From the NCBI GenBank assembly GCA_001662425.1, contig BDDC01001206.1:10001-31191 (forward strand): DNA of 21,191 nt, given 5' to 3'. The translations under genes were made by a program, and so were the position numbers. Numbering within the stretch: the stretch's first letter is position 1; every line of letters starts with the position of its first letter. This DNA is from Chlamydomonas sphaeroides (taxonomy: Eukaryota; Chlorophyta; Chlorophyceae; Chlamydomonadales; Chlamydomonadaceae). Below, piece after piece: positions 9,603 through 19,458 of this stretch. The notes beneath the pieces were generated by a model, which saw only the letters and a list, made by a program, of their open reading frames with translations, had not been told where the DNA came from and ran no database searches.

Positions 9603-12600
9603 ATGCCCTCTACCTCGAACAGCTATGTGATACTTCTTCTAGCGACCCTCGTTCCACTGACGGTGTTGCGTGCGTCTGCGGCTGATGCGGACCCGGCGAC
9701 GTTGCTCAAGTCGTGTTACAATGCGCAATTTGAGATAACAGCTAGCAGCTTTCCAGCATGGATCGGTGGCAGCCCTCGCGTCAAGTAAGCATAAAGCTTG
9801 CCGGCTCGGCGCCATCGCTGCACCAACCCTACCCAAAACACTGTCCCAACCTAATATGCTTGCAGCTTGTACCTGCACAACGTGTGGTGGTCGCGCAAGA
9901 ACACGACCTTACCCCTAACGGTCTTTACCATGGCCTCGCTCAGCCGCCTGCCGATGCTTGAAGCCCAGTGAGTCGAAGGGGTGTCCCCATATTTCTCCCC
10001 TGCCCAAGCCCCTGCCCTACCCGGTCCGGACCCCGCTGCTTGCATAGCTTTCCAGCCACAGAAGCCTGTGGCCTGCCACCTTGTGTCCCAACCTCCAGGT
10101 GCCGCAGCTTCGCAGGGCCCCTGTCGGCGGCCGTGTACCTGCCCCTCGTGATGGAGCGCAGCAACGCCTCCGACACGCGCAGCCGGAAATCACGGCAGCT
10201 GCTCAGGAGGAGCAGGAGCAGCAGGCGTAGGTCGGAAGTGGCCGCCAAAGTGGCTGCTGTCCGTGACGAGCTGCAGGTGGGCGGCACCGACGGCCCTGCG
10301 CTCCTCTCCGCCGTGCGGGGCCCTGCACCGCCATCGCGATCGCCCATCGATGGTGCCGACCCCCCCTGCCGCTGCCGCTGCCGCTGCTGGCGCGCAGGCC
10401 CTGTTTGACCGCATGGAGTCGTACGAGGCGTCCGGCAACGGCACGGCCTGCGCGATGCGGCTCATGTTTTTCATCGAGCGCTGCGCCGACCGGCAGATGG
10501 AGCTCATAATGCCCACCAACACGCTGCGCAACGCGGCCATGCTGGCGGTGCAGACGCCACTGGCCGCCATGCTGGACGTGGACCTATCCGCCAGCGCCAC
10601 GCTGCAGCGGCTGGCGGCCAACGACAGCTGGTGCGGACCGGCCGGTGCTGCCGCGGGGGGGGGGAGCTGGGGGCGGGGGGCTGNNNNNNNNNNNNNNNNN
10701 NNNNNNNNNNNNNNNNNNNNNNNNNNNNNNNNNNNNNNNNNNNNNNNNNNNNNNNNNNNNNNNNNNNNNNNNNNNNNNNNNNNNNNNNNNNNNNNNNNNN
10801 NNNNNNNNNNNNNNNNNNNNNNNNNNNNNNNNNNNNNNNNNNNNNNNNNNNNNNNNNNNNNNNNNNNNNNNNNNNNNNNNNNNNNNNNNNNNNNNNNNNN
10901 NNNNNNNNNNNNNNNNNNNNNNNNNNNNNNNNNNNNNNNNNNNNNNNNNNNNNNNNNNNNNNNNNNNNNNNNNNNNNNNNNNNNNNNNNNNNNNNNNNNN
11001 NNNNNNNNNNNNNNNNNNNNNNNNNNNNNNNNNNNNNNNNNNNNNNNNNNNNNNNNNNNNNNNNNNNNNNNNNNNNNNNNNNNNNNNNNNNNNNNNNNNN
11101 NNNNNNNNNNNNNNNNNNATGGGCAGTGCTGTCCGGTCAGGCAGAATGGAAGCAGGCAGATGGGCGCATGGTGTAGGCCCGGGGGATGGGGTGTGTGCTA
11201 GGGTAGCGCCGCATCCCCGCCACGGGGCCAGCCCTGTGCCTGTGGGCCCCTTGTCAACGGCGCTGCTGCCACAACCCCACCCTGCAACCGCCAGGGTGAG
11301 CGGCGTCATGAACAGCACGCGCGCCTCGCCGCCCGCGCTGCTCATCCTGCCGGCCTTTGAGCCGCACCGGAGCATGGGCACGGCGGGCGAGCTGGAGGCC
11401 GCCTCAAAAGCAATCCAGGGTGAGCGCCGCTGCGGCAGCGAGCAGCAGCACTGTGGATGCAGCACTGGGTGGCGCCACTGGCCCCTCACTGGCGCCGCCA
11501 ACCGCAGCGGGGCAGCGGTGACGCGCAGCGGCCCCTGCTGTTGGAATTCGCAGGCACCAAGAGCGAGCTGGTGACGTTGGAGAACTACAGGGTGGGTGGT
11601 GGCGCAGAGGGGCGGGGCCGCCCCGCGCGGCTGGGGCGCTCCCGGGGCCGCCGCGCGCGCCAACAGGCTGTCCGCCAGCCTGCGCGCCCCGAGAGAGAGA
11701 GCGAGAGAGAGAGAGTGATTACAAAAGGAAACAGGAACGGAAACCGAGCAAGAGGCAGCCGCGCTGTGTGATCGGAATCCTATTGATGCATCGACGGTCT
11801 CAACGACCAAGATACGACGGCCGCGCCGGGACAGGGGCGCGCCGCTCGGCTCGGGCGCTTGGCCCCAGCCCGCCCCTGGGGCCGCTGGTGGAACCTCTCT
11901 GCGGCGCACCTGGCGCTCGCCGCACCTCACCACACCTCGCCGCACTGCGCTTGCATGCCCAGCTCTGCCTCGAGCCCGCAGCCCGCTGCCCGCCCGGCCA
12001 CACAGGTGATCCAGGCCTTCCAGTCGGACACGTGCCCAGTGTGCCACGGGCCCATCAACCACAAAAAGTGGGCGGCCGCCAACGATACGTACGACATCAC
12101 CTGGGCGCATCGCTTCGAGCCCTGGGGCATCATCTCCCGGTGAGAGCGGCAGGCAGCGGCGACAGGGCGCCAGCAGGCAGGGGCTGCGCAGGGCTGCGGG
12201 CGGTAGCCGGGGCCCCGCACTGACGGCCGCGGCGTGGCGTGCGCGCATGACCCCACGCATGGCTGCACGGGGCGCGTGTCGGGCTCGTACTGACGCGCCG
12301 CCCTCCCCTGCCGCCCTGCCTCCCTCCCCGGGCGGCACGGCGCATAGCTTCCACGACCCGGGATACGACGAGGTGCGTGGATGAGGCGGATGAGGCGGAT
12401 GAGGGGCGGGCGGGCTGCGGCAGTGCGGCGGCACCAGCGGGCGCCTCCCATGGGTGGCGACGAGCGCAACTGGCGGCCAGCTGCCGGTGCCTTGCCCGGC
12501 CCTCCGCACTGCACGCTCCGCGCCCCTGCTCACGCCACCGCACCACACCGCTCCCTCGATCCGCCGTCGCCGCTTCCGCCCCCTTGCAGCGCCTGCGCGG

Positions 12601-13833
12601 CTGGCGGCGCGACAAGATCCACCACATCACCACGCTCAGCCGCGCGCTGGGCTTCCGCTTCGCGGTGGAGCCGGGCGCCTGGCTGGTGCACCTGCCGCAC
12701 AAGCGGGTGGCGGTAGCGGAGCTGGTGCGGGCCAGCGAGTCGCTTAGCGAGGCGGCGCCCACTGAGGAGGTGGACGTCATGATGCAGGTGGGGCGCGGGT
12801 TTGAGGCTGTATGTTCCAGTGTTAGGTAGAACAGAACCCCACACGCGGCACAGCACGCCCCGGGTAGAGTGGCGCGTCGGCCGTGCGCAGAGGGAATGCG
12901 GTTAGATGCGCCAGTGCGGAAGCGCGTCCCAGCCTGCCCCGGGTGGAATGGCGCGTCGGCCGTGCGAAGAGGGAATGCGGTTAAATGCGCCAGTGCGGAA
13001 GCGAAGCCCAGCGCCCTCGGAAGGAACCCGGTTCTTGGCCCAGCCCGCGTACCAGGACGTGAGTTACCTGACGAGAATAGTTGCGAGTGCGTGTGTCGTA
13101 CGCATGTGTCGCTTGGGTTGTGGGCCAGTGCAGGCGTGGCTGAGTGGTGCAGGGCTGCGCCGAACGTCGGGGCGGCTGGGCACCGGGCAGCTCGGACCCC
13201 CGGCGCCAGGCAGCGCAGCGCCCTGACCGGCCCCGCCTCGCGCTGCGACGCGCCCCACCGCCGCCCCGCCGCCGCAGCCCATCCCCATGGGCGACGGCCG
13301 CTCGCTGTCTGCGCACGAGCGCTACGCCAACTACGTGCACCACCACGTTACCAAGGCCGAGGTCAAGGCCTCGACAGGTGCGGCCGGCTGGGGAGGGGGT
13401 TGGCGGTGGTGGTGGGTGCGGCACGAGGTTGCGGGCCGCCGTTGCGGCTGCCCCTGCCGGGGCCGGGCCGGGGCCGCCTCTCTGCCCTCAAGCGCTCTGC
13501 ACCCGCCCTCTCCCGCCCCACAACCCGTACGGCTGTCGCGCGCCGCCTACCTGCGCCGCCCGCAGGCTACTCGTACTGGTGAGTGGAGCGCCGCGCGGGG
13601 AGCTAGGGGACCATCCTCGCGCCTCTGCTGGCCATGGCCACTGCAGCGCTGCTCTGCCCAGCCGACGGCATGCCCCAGGCCCCCCCTCATCCGGCTGTGT
13701 CCTCCCTCCCCCTCCCTCCTCCTTCCCCTCCCCCTTCCCCTCCCCCTTCCCCGCCAGGCCGTACCTCAACCCCCAGTTCATGTACTGCAAGTCGGTGCTA
13801 CCCTGGTGGCGCCACGACGCGATGCGGTCGTAA
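9603..13833 (+). CDS. GT49 (LARGE/B4GAT1-like) glycosyltransferase, 12 exons
   Basis: Predicted secretory-pathway glycosyltransferase of family GT49, the family of the C-terminal LARGE domain and beta-1,4-glucuronyltransferase B4GAT1. Exons: 9603-9784, 9866-9967, 10099-10276, 10398 to about 10630, 11295-11419, 11554-11591, 12006-12139, 12348-12372, 12590-12787, 13278-13377, 13566-13578, 13758-13833 (TAA). If exon 4 ends at 10630 its phase matches exon 5, and the total is 1404 nt, 467 aa, close to single-domain B4GAT1 in size. Residues 1-26 form a signal peptide or anchor (VILLLATLVPLTVL core, then ASA). Typical family features follow: CRSFAGPLSAAVYLP (96-110), LRNAAMLAVQTPLAAML before DVD at 214-216 (likely the metal/nucleotide-sugar DxD), LLILPAFEPHR (about 246-256), the F-H-D-P-G-Y-D-E block (332-339), RRDKIHHITTL, and VEPGAWLVHLPHK. 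Six N-x-S/T sequons (NTT, NAS, NGT, NDS, NST, NDT) fit a lumenal Golgi/ER location. No GT8 domain is present. A Lys/Arg/Ser-rich insert lies near residues 118-142. Sugar donor and acceptor are unknown. Confidence 0.85.
10684..11118. other. Assembly gap (435 N)
   Basis: Undetermined bases immediately after a poly-G tract (10657-10682), a likely cause of sequencing failure. The gap lies between the DVD-containing exon 4 and exon 5 of the GT49 gene. The flanking exons are phase-compatible, so it may lie wholly inside intron 4, but a hidden exon cannot be excluded. Confidence 0.98.
11691..11715. repeat. (GA)n microsatellite in GT49 intron 6
   Basis: Purine dinucleotide repeat with one GC interruption, within the intron 11592-12005. 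Confidence 0.9.
12858..13015. repeat. Tandem duplication of a 79-bp unit in GT49 intron 9
   Basis: Copy 1 (12858-12936) and copy 2 (12937-13015) both begin CCCCGGGT and share GGCGCGTCGGCCGTGCG, AGAGGGAATGCGGTTA and ATGCGCCAGTGCGGAAGCG, with only a handful of substitutions. They lie inside the intron 12788-13277. The near-identity suggests a recent duplication. Confidence 0.9.
13691..13755. repeat. Pyrimidine-only tract before the last GT49 exon
   Basis: A run of C and T (CCCCCTTCCCCT-like units) fills the 3' part of the last intron (13579-13757) before its CAG acceptor. It is probably an extended polypyrimidine tract that arose by slippage. Confidence 0.8.
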
Positions 13834-14034
13834 CGACAGGCAGCGCTGCCCAGAGCCCAGGCCGCTGCTGGCTGTCCGCCGGACCGCAATGCCGTGGGGG
13901 GCTGCCCTCCGCGCCCTCTGCGCGGACGGGTGCAGTGGGGGCGCCGGCGGCCGCCCGCTGCCCCGCTGCCAGGCGGCGCTTGGGTGCTTGCGGGCATGCG
14001 GGGCCTGCCTGGGCCGCCAAGAAGACTGGCGGCG

Positions 14035-14091
14035 GGGCAGGGGCAGAGGCAGGGGCAGGGGCAGGGGCAGGGGCAGGGGCAGGGGCAGGGA
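14035..14091. repeat. (GGGGCA)n hexanucleotide repeat
   Basis: About nine copies of GGGGCA with one GAGGCA variant, some 200 bases after the GT49 stop codon and so possibly in its 3' UTR. Each unit contains a G4 run, so a G-quadruplex is conceivable on this strand. Confidence 0.9.
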
Positions 14092-14182
14092 CATGCTGGG
14101 GGCCGGCTTAGCGTCGGGGGGTGCCGGGGCCCTCGGCCCGAACAGGGCCGCCGCGAGCGGGCATGGGGCGCCATGGTGGCCC

Positions 14183-14215
<33 letters not shown>
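14183..14215. repeat. (CTTG)n tetranucleotide repeat
   Basis: Eight near-perfect copies. The same unit occurs in the opposite orientation (CAAG) at 20870-20895. Confidence 0.92.
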
Positions 14216-15196
14216 GCCCGGGGCGGCGGGAGCCGCTGCGCTGCGCTCTGCATGCGCGGGGGAGGAGTGCAGCGGCTTGGGCGGAGAGGCGCTGCGGCCC
14301 AGCAGCGCCCCGGGCGGCTGACGGCTGCTGGCTGCCTGGCCGCTGAAACTTGCATTGACCACAATGACGGAGGCGGCTGTACGCCGGCGTGTGCGCTGGC
14401 CGAGCCGGGCAGGGGGACAGAGGCCGGCTGCCTGGGATGCGGGCGTCACGGGAGCAGCCGCGTGCGTGCGAGGGGGGCGAGGGAAAGGCAGGTGCGTCTC
14501 GAGTAGCGCGCGGTGAAGGGGGCCGTAATTATTCGGTTCCGTTGGCATGAAGTTTAGGAGCGGGGAAGCGTTCAGGTGAGTTACGGGGAAGGCAGGACCG
14601 TGTGGCGCAGCGCAGTGCGGTGGTGGGGTTGCAATGCCGTTGGGCGGGGCGGCGGCGGGTGGTGGTGGTGGCATGCGCAGGTTGGTGGCGGCCGGCGGTG
14701 CTGCGGCGGCTGTGCACCGCTGCCGGCGGCGTGAACTTGGGCAGTGGCGGGGCTAGGCGGGCTGGGTGCGGGGGTGCCGGCGAGTTGCTGGCTCTGGTGC
14801 ACGTTCCCAATGCGTGTTTGGGTTGCAGGGGTGTAGGAGGGCAGCCGCGCTAGCGGCCCCAGAGGTGGCCAGCCTCGTACTTGGGCCGCGGGTCGGAGCT
14901 CCTTGGATGCAGCCTTTCTACCCTATTTCGGCGATATCGCCGTATCTTGGCCTTGTGCCGTCGCTAGTGTGCATCGTTGGGTAGGCTTAGGCGGTTGGGC
15001 CGTGACGATTGATTTGCAACCGGCGCTCCGCGGGTAGGTCGGCGCACTGTGCACGAGGCTAGCCCAGTGCGCTGGCGGGAGGAGGCGTTGGCGTTGGCGC
15101 TGTGGCGCAGCTTGCCGTCACGTGCGCTGACGGTGGCTTTGAGGCATCGTGCTGCTTTTGTTGCGGGGTTCTCGATATATCTACTGCACTGCCCAC

Positions 15197-15201
15197 TGTA
15201 A
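15197..15201 (+). terminator. Candidate poly(A) signal TGTAA (GT49 gene?)
   Basis: This is the only forward TGTAA between the GT49 stop and the next gene. It lies ~1.36 kb after the stop, which would mean a long 3' UTR, and only ~290 bases before the next ATG, so the assignment is uncertain. Confidence 0.25.
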
Positions 15202-15488
15202 GAGCTGGGCAAGGCCCCGTTACAGCCCCTGGTCTCTCTTGGGTTTTGCCCTCCGTTGCGCCCCCTCACGACGCCCTTCGGTCCCTGTTTTGCGTAACTG
15301 GACTTGGAGGACGGCGCACAGGGTCACCTGGGGGGGTGGGGAAGGCGGTTGCCAAGGGAGTTGAAAGTGGGATTTAGATTCCATTGAGGCAATGGCGGGC
15401 GGCATTGCACCAGTGAAGCCTTGGTCTTGTTAACCAGTTGTGCTTGCTTGCTGATCCGATAGACAGCGTAAGGAGCAGCGAAGGCGAT

Positions 15489-17683
15489 ATGGCGTCGCCG
15501 TCGCGCTCGCGCGACCATCGGTCGTGGCTCGCGCTTGCGCTTACGCTCGCGGCGCTGCTATCGAGCTGCTGTGTTGCTCAACGTAAGCATCTACTCAAGT
15601 GGCCTACTCGTAGCGGAGAAGCGTTAGGCGAGCTGCCATGCAGCGCGCACTGGCAGGAAGTAAAAGCAGACAACGCAGGAGCGAAGCATCATGCTGTTCT
15701 ATGCAGCTAACCCAAGGAGCTTACATATGCAGCCTCACTCCATCAACGCCATCCGCCTCTACCTCGTTCCGCCGCAGGGAGGTTCGGCGACGGCTACGAT
15801 TTTGCTGTGTTCGACATAGATTGGGATGGCGGTGAGGCCATCTGCGGTCTGGCGGGCGTCGGTAGCGTGTGGCTTCTGCCTACCTCCCTCCTTCGGCGCC
15901 GCGCCTGGGCACCTCCCACGCCTTGGCGGCTGCACACAAGCCGGCTCAGCTCCCTCATTCTCCCCGGCACTGCCACCCTCGTGCAGACACGCCGCGCCTC
16001 TCGGACCGCACCGAGGCGGGCCTGCTGTACGCTTGGGGCAGGAGCGCCGACGACACTGTCCCCATCTGCTACACGCCCACCTGGAACAACACGGCAGCCA
16101 ACACGGCCTGCCGCCAGGCGGGCTTTGTGTATGGCCGGGTGGCGCTGAGCGATGAGGCGCGGGTGGCGCGCTGGGAAGGCGTCTCGTACCTGACCAACGT
16201 CGAGTGCCCGGGCTCGGCCGGCTCCAGCAACCGGCAGAGCAGCTGCGTGTTCGCCGCCAGCTCGGGCACCTGCGAAGAGCAGGCCGCCGTGTTTTGCAGC
16301 ATGAGTGAGTGGAGCGCCGTGTGGAGGGGCGGCGGGGGATGCGATGGCACGTCGTCGCACGGACCCAGCACGGAGCGTGCAGCGTCCGAGGCAGAGCACT
16401 GCCGTCGCCGGGCGTCGCTGTAGCGGGGGCCCGCTCGAGCGCGGATCGCTGGGGTCCGCCCCTGCACGCCGCCAAGCTGCCTTGCCTTGGCAGCCAACAC
16501 CCCGCTTGGCCCTGCCGAACCCCCTGGTTTTTGGAACCCGCTTTTCACACAGCAACACACCCTCTTGCCAATCCGTCCCCTCCCCCCCCCGCCAGCCTTG
16601 CTGCGCTCGCCTCCGGTAAGCCGCTCGCCGCCGCCGCGGAGGTCGCCGCCGCCGGTCCGGTCGCCGCCGCCGGTCCGCTCGCCGCCGCCGGTCCGGTCGC
16701 CGCCGCCGCTCCGGTCGCCGCCGCCACAGCGTTCGCCGCCGCCACAGCGCTCGCCGCCGCCGCGGAGGTCGCCACCGCCGCAGCGCTCGCCGTCGCCGCA
16801 GCCGGACGGTGGGGACGGCCAGCGCGACTACAAGGACTACACCATGAAGGAGGACTATTACGATGATAACGGTGCGTGCCGTGAGCTCGACCTCCCCTCT
16901 CCAGCCGTCGTCCGCGGGGGCCGTGGGCGCCTGCCAGCCCCCGAGGCGACGGCTGTGTGGTGTGGCAGGGCGGGGGGCGGGGGTGCAGGCCGCTCGGGGT
17001 CGACAGAGGCCGCGGCCCCTCTGCCGGGCGCTCGTGCACGTGCGCAGTGCGCCCCCAGCGGTGCCGGGTTTGCCAGGGCCGTAGCCACAGCCGGCCAGCA
17101 GCCGGCTCCCTCCCATCAGGGCACCGCCGCACCCATATCTGTACGGTACCTCCCCATACTCGCACGGAGCTCCGCACTGGCGCACCGCGCGCCAGGGCAG
17201 TCCCCGTGGGGGCTGCTCGAGGCGACTCCCGAGCGGCCGCGGCCGCCACCCGGGCCACCCCGCCCCGCCGGCCGCGCCCAGCCTGGCACCTGGCACTAGG
17301 CACGCGGTGCTGACCCGCCTCAGCCCGGGTGCGGCCCCTCCATTCCGCTGCGGGGCGCAGCCCAGCAACCCTTCCCTTTCCCCCGTCCGCCCCAACTCGC
17401 GCAGTCCCCGTCATCGCACTGCGTCGCCCGCGCACATCCTCCACGGCCCCAGATCAGCCACTTCCGCCGCACCGCACCGCACGGCACCGCACCGCACCGC
17501 ACCTCGTTTCGCTCCCAACCGCCTCCTGCCCCTCTACCCGCAGTCAAGGACTACGACCAGCCCCAGCCCGCCAGCACCGAGGCGGCGCGCTGCGTCATCC
17601 TGTGCCAGGCGGCGAACAACTGCCTGGAGGCCGACCGGGCCTGCCGCCGCAAGTGCTTCAACGACTGCGTGTGGCGTAGCTAG
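15489..17683 (+). CDS. Secreted SRCR protein with RSPPPx rod, 5 exons
   Basis: Predicted 293-aa extracellular protein. Exons: 15489-15582, 15778-15831, 15987-16304, 16596-16871, 17544-17683 (TAG). Every intron is in phase 1. Residues 1-30 are a signal peptide (basic start, core LALALTLAALLSS, then CCVA). Residues 32-50 are a short FGDGYDFAVFDIDWDG spacer. Residues 52-154 form a scavenger receptor cysteine-rich (SRCR) domain with six cysteines (77, 91, 123, 136, 145, 153), the TACRQAGF core and a VEC...SSC...GTC...VFC ending, the group A pattern. Residues 159-222 are an RSPPPx rod, likely hydroxyproline-glycosylated by analogy with algal wall glycoproteins. Residues 223-250 are an acidic Tyr-rich linker (DYKDYTMKEDYYDDN). 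The tail has six cysteines (264, 268, 274, 281, 285, 289; spacing x3, x5, x6, x3, x3), which I cannot assign to a family. No transmembrane segment follows the signal peptide, so it is probably secreted to matrix, wall or flagellar surface. In animals SRCR domains bind ligands; ligands in algae are unknown. Confidence 0.85.
16605..16802 (+). repeat. Coding repeat for the RSPPPx rod
   Basis: Eighteen-base coding units for Arg-Ser-Pro-Pro-Pro-X (X = V, L, Q or R), about ten copies with TCGCCGCCGCC cores, within exon 4 of the SRCR gene. Near-identity of adjacent units suggests growth by slippage or unequal exchange. The opposite strand is also open, giving a long spurious antisense frame. Confidence 0.9.
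17467..17502. repeat. (CACCG)n repeat in SRCR gene intron 4
   Basis: Seven copies of a 5-base unit with one GGCACCG variant, about 40 bases before the acceptor of the last exon. The rest of this 672-base intron shows no further exon of the Asp-Tyr type. Confidence 0.88.
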
Positions 17684-19458
17684 GAGCACGGCGGTTAGGA
17701 GGACGGCAGCTAGGACAGCTAGGCGGCCTGCTGGCTAGGCGAGGAAGGGAAGGGGAGGGAGGGGAGCTGGCAGGGGCCGCGGGCGGGGTGGGGCCCCAGG
17801 ACAGGAGGGGCGCGGAGCGATGGTGGCGGGTCCGCGCGCCTGGTGTGTGTGCGTGTGTGTGGTACTGGCAGGATGGACGTGGGCGTGATGGCGTGCGGCG
17901 GGGGGTCTCGCGGCGAGGGCCTCGGGACTGCAGTGGTGGGGCTGCACAGCCGTGGGGCCAGAGCAGCGCAGCGTGCGGGCGGAGGGGCTGCCCTGCTGGG
18001 CGCGTGACGCGAGCGCCTGGCAGCTGGCTGCTGTGGCGGGCGAGGAGCGCGGGTTGTTGGGCGATAACGGCGGGTTAGGGCTCACTGCCCGAGGGGTGAT
18101 GGTCACGCGCTCAGTGCCGCTCGACTGCCCTGCCGGCAAGACAGCACGCGGCGATAGGAGGCGCCCTGTGCTTGACGGAGGGATGGAAGGCTTGGATGTA
18201 ATCCCATTCACTGCCTCGAGCTCTCAACAGACTTCCTCCTGCTCGCAAGGCCGCTACGGCTGCCAGGTCCCTCCCAGTACGCCTCGGCCAGCTGGGGACC
18301 TGCAGCCCCTGTGCTACCGACCAGACAGGCCTCTCGCGCTCTGCTGCGCCCCCAGCAGCGGAGGCCCCTGCCGCAGGCCGTCAGCTGCAGTTGGGCTGAG
18401 GCCTGAGGGGCCGGCACCCGGTCTCCCAGGGGCCAGGCCTCTGTGCGCGCTACTCGGTAGGCCGGAGTGCGCCCCCATTCATTATTATCACACAAAAGGC
18501 CGAGAGCGGGCCCCATCCTCCAACACCCTCGAACCCCAGGGCACTTGCCGCTGCACACGGGCGGGGCCTCTGCTAGCGGTGTGGCTGCTCCCGTGTCCCG
18601 ATGCCGCCGGGACATCGCTTCCTCGAGAGCTGCACGGGGGCCTGGCCTGGGCGCTGCACGGTGGGGCCGCCGGCCGCACCATGGCGCGCGTGGCTGCTGG
18701 GCCCCGGGTGACCGCACGCGGCCGTGGGCTGCCATGCCAGGTCACGCTAGCCAGCCGTCATGCTGGGCGCTGGGTCACGCGGCGCTGCGGCTGGCTTGGA
18801 TGCGGTTGCAGCCAGCGCGTCGGAGCGAGCAAGGGCGTTTCGTCGGACGCGCGGGGCAGTATCGCCGCTGCACGCACAAAACCCTGGGCCCCCTTCCGTG
18901 CCTCCTGACGCGGCAGCGCGACACCGGGTGCCTCAACCCGCTGACGCAAATGTTCACGGACGCCATGGCGGCCTCCGCCCCAAGGCGCCCAGACGTACAC
19001 ACACGGCGCGCTATAACCCTCATGGAACACGCGCACACACACGAGCGCTCTCACAGCCTGGGCACCGAGCCCCGCTACGGCAGCTCGCGGCTCCGTCTAT
19101 AGCAGAAATTAAGCGTCTATAAAGCGTTTCTGAAGTTCAAATGCCCCCACACTAGATTGGTGGGCCGCCAGTGGCAGCCCAGCTACGGTCCGCATGAGGC
19201 GCAGGGCCCCTGATGCGCGGTGGCACACCGCACGAACCGTACCGTACCGAATATACACACAAACGTACACACGCAGACAACCCAACATAAGCTGCAACTC
19301 ATCAACGCAATGGAGCAACAGTCGCAACCCGGTGCGGCCGCCCCATGCCGCCGCACACAGCAAGCAGCCACAGCACCGGCTGCCGTCCCGCGCTCTGCTC
19401 GCCCAAGCCAGCCGCCCCTCCCCCCCCGCCGCCGCTGTGTGGTGCGCTGTCGCTGCCG
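17684..19458. other. Convergent intergenic spacer
   Basis: This lies between the 3' ends of the SRCR gene (+) and the rod-protein gene (-). No gene supported. It contains a GT-rich stretch (17842-17862), the TGTAA at 18197-18201 and, near 19090-19300, a more AT-rich segment that may be the 3' UTR of the minus-strand gene. No TGTAA is present on the minus strand here, so that gene's poly(A) signal is unidentified. Confidence 0.5.
18197..18201 (+). terminator. Poly(A) signal TGTAA of the SRCR gene
   Basis: TGTAA lies 514 bases after the TAG stop at 17681-17683, a normal 3' UTR length for chlamydomonad genes, and is the first such word after the stop. Confidence 0.6.

Larger units (their letters stand above)
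13834..15488. other. Intergenic region between GT49 and SRCR genes
   Basis: No gene supported on either strand. It holds the 3' UTR of the GT49 gene, two simple repeats (14035-14091 and 14183-14215), a TGTAA word at 15197-15201, and the promoter and 5' UTR of the gene starting at 15489. A GATATAT word at 15174-15180 could be a TATA element about 310 bases before that ATG, but this is weak. Confidence 0.5.

Noticed and set aside
10584..12548. 654-codon minus-strand open frame
   Set aside because: It spans the run of N, is antisense to well-supported GT49 exons and has no domain-like sequence; it is open only because stops are rare in GC-rich DNA.
13132..13200. tRNA-like A box (TGGCTGAGTGGT)
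   Set aside because: It resembles the start of a Leu/Ser tRNA, but no B box (GGTTCGAnnCC), acceptor stem or anticodon arm follows; it lies inside a GT49 intron.
15794..17395. 533-codon minus-strand open frame
   Set aside because: It is antisense to the SRCR and rod exons; its Arg/Pro-rich middle is the reverse reading of the RSPPPx repeat.
16872..17543. Possible extra exon in the longest SRCR-gene intron
   Set aside because: No CAG-flanked, phase-1 Asp-Tyr segment like those in the neighbouring gene was found; direct joining of exons 4 and 5 keeps the frame.
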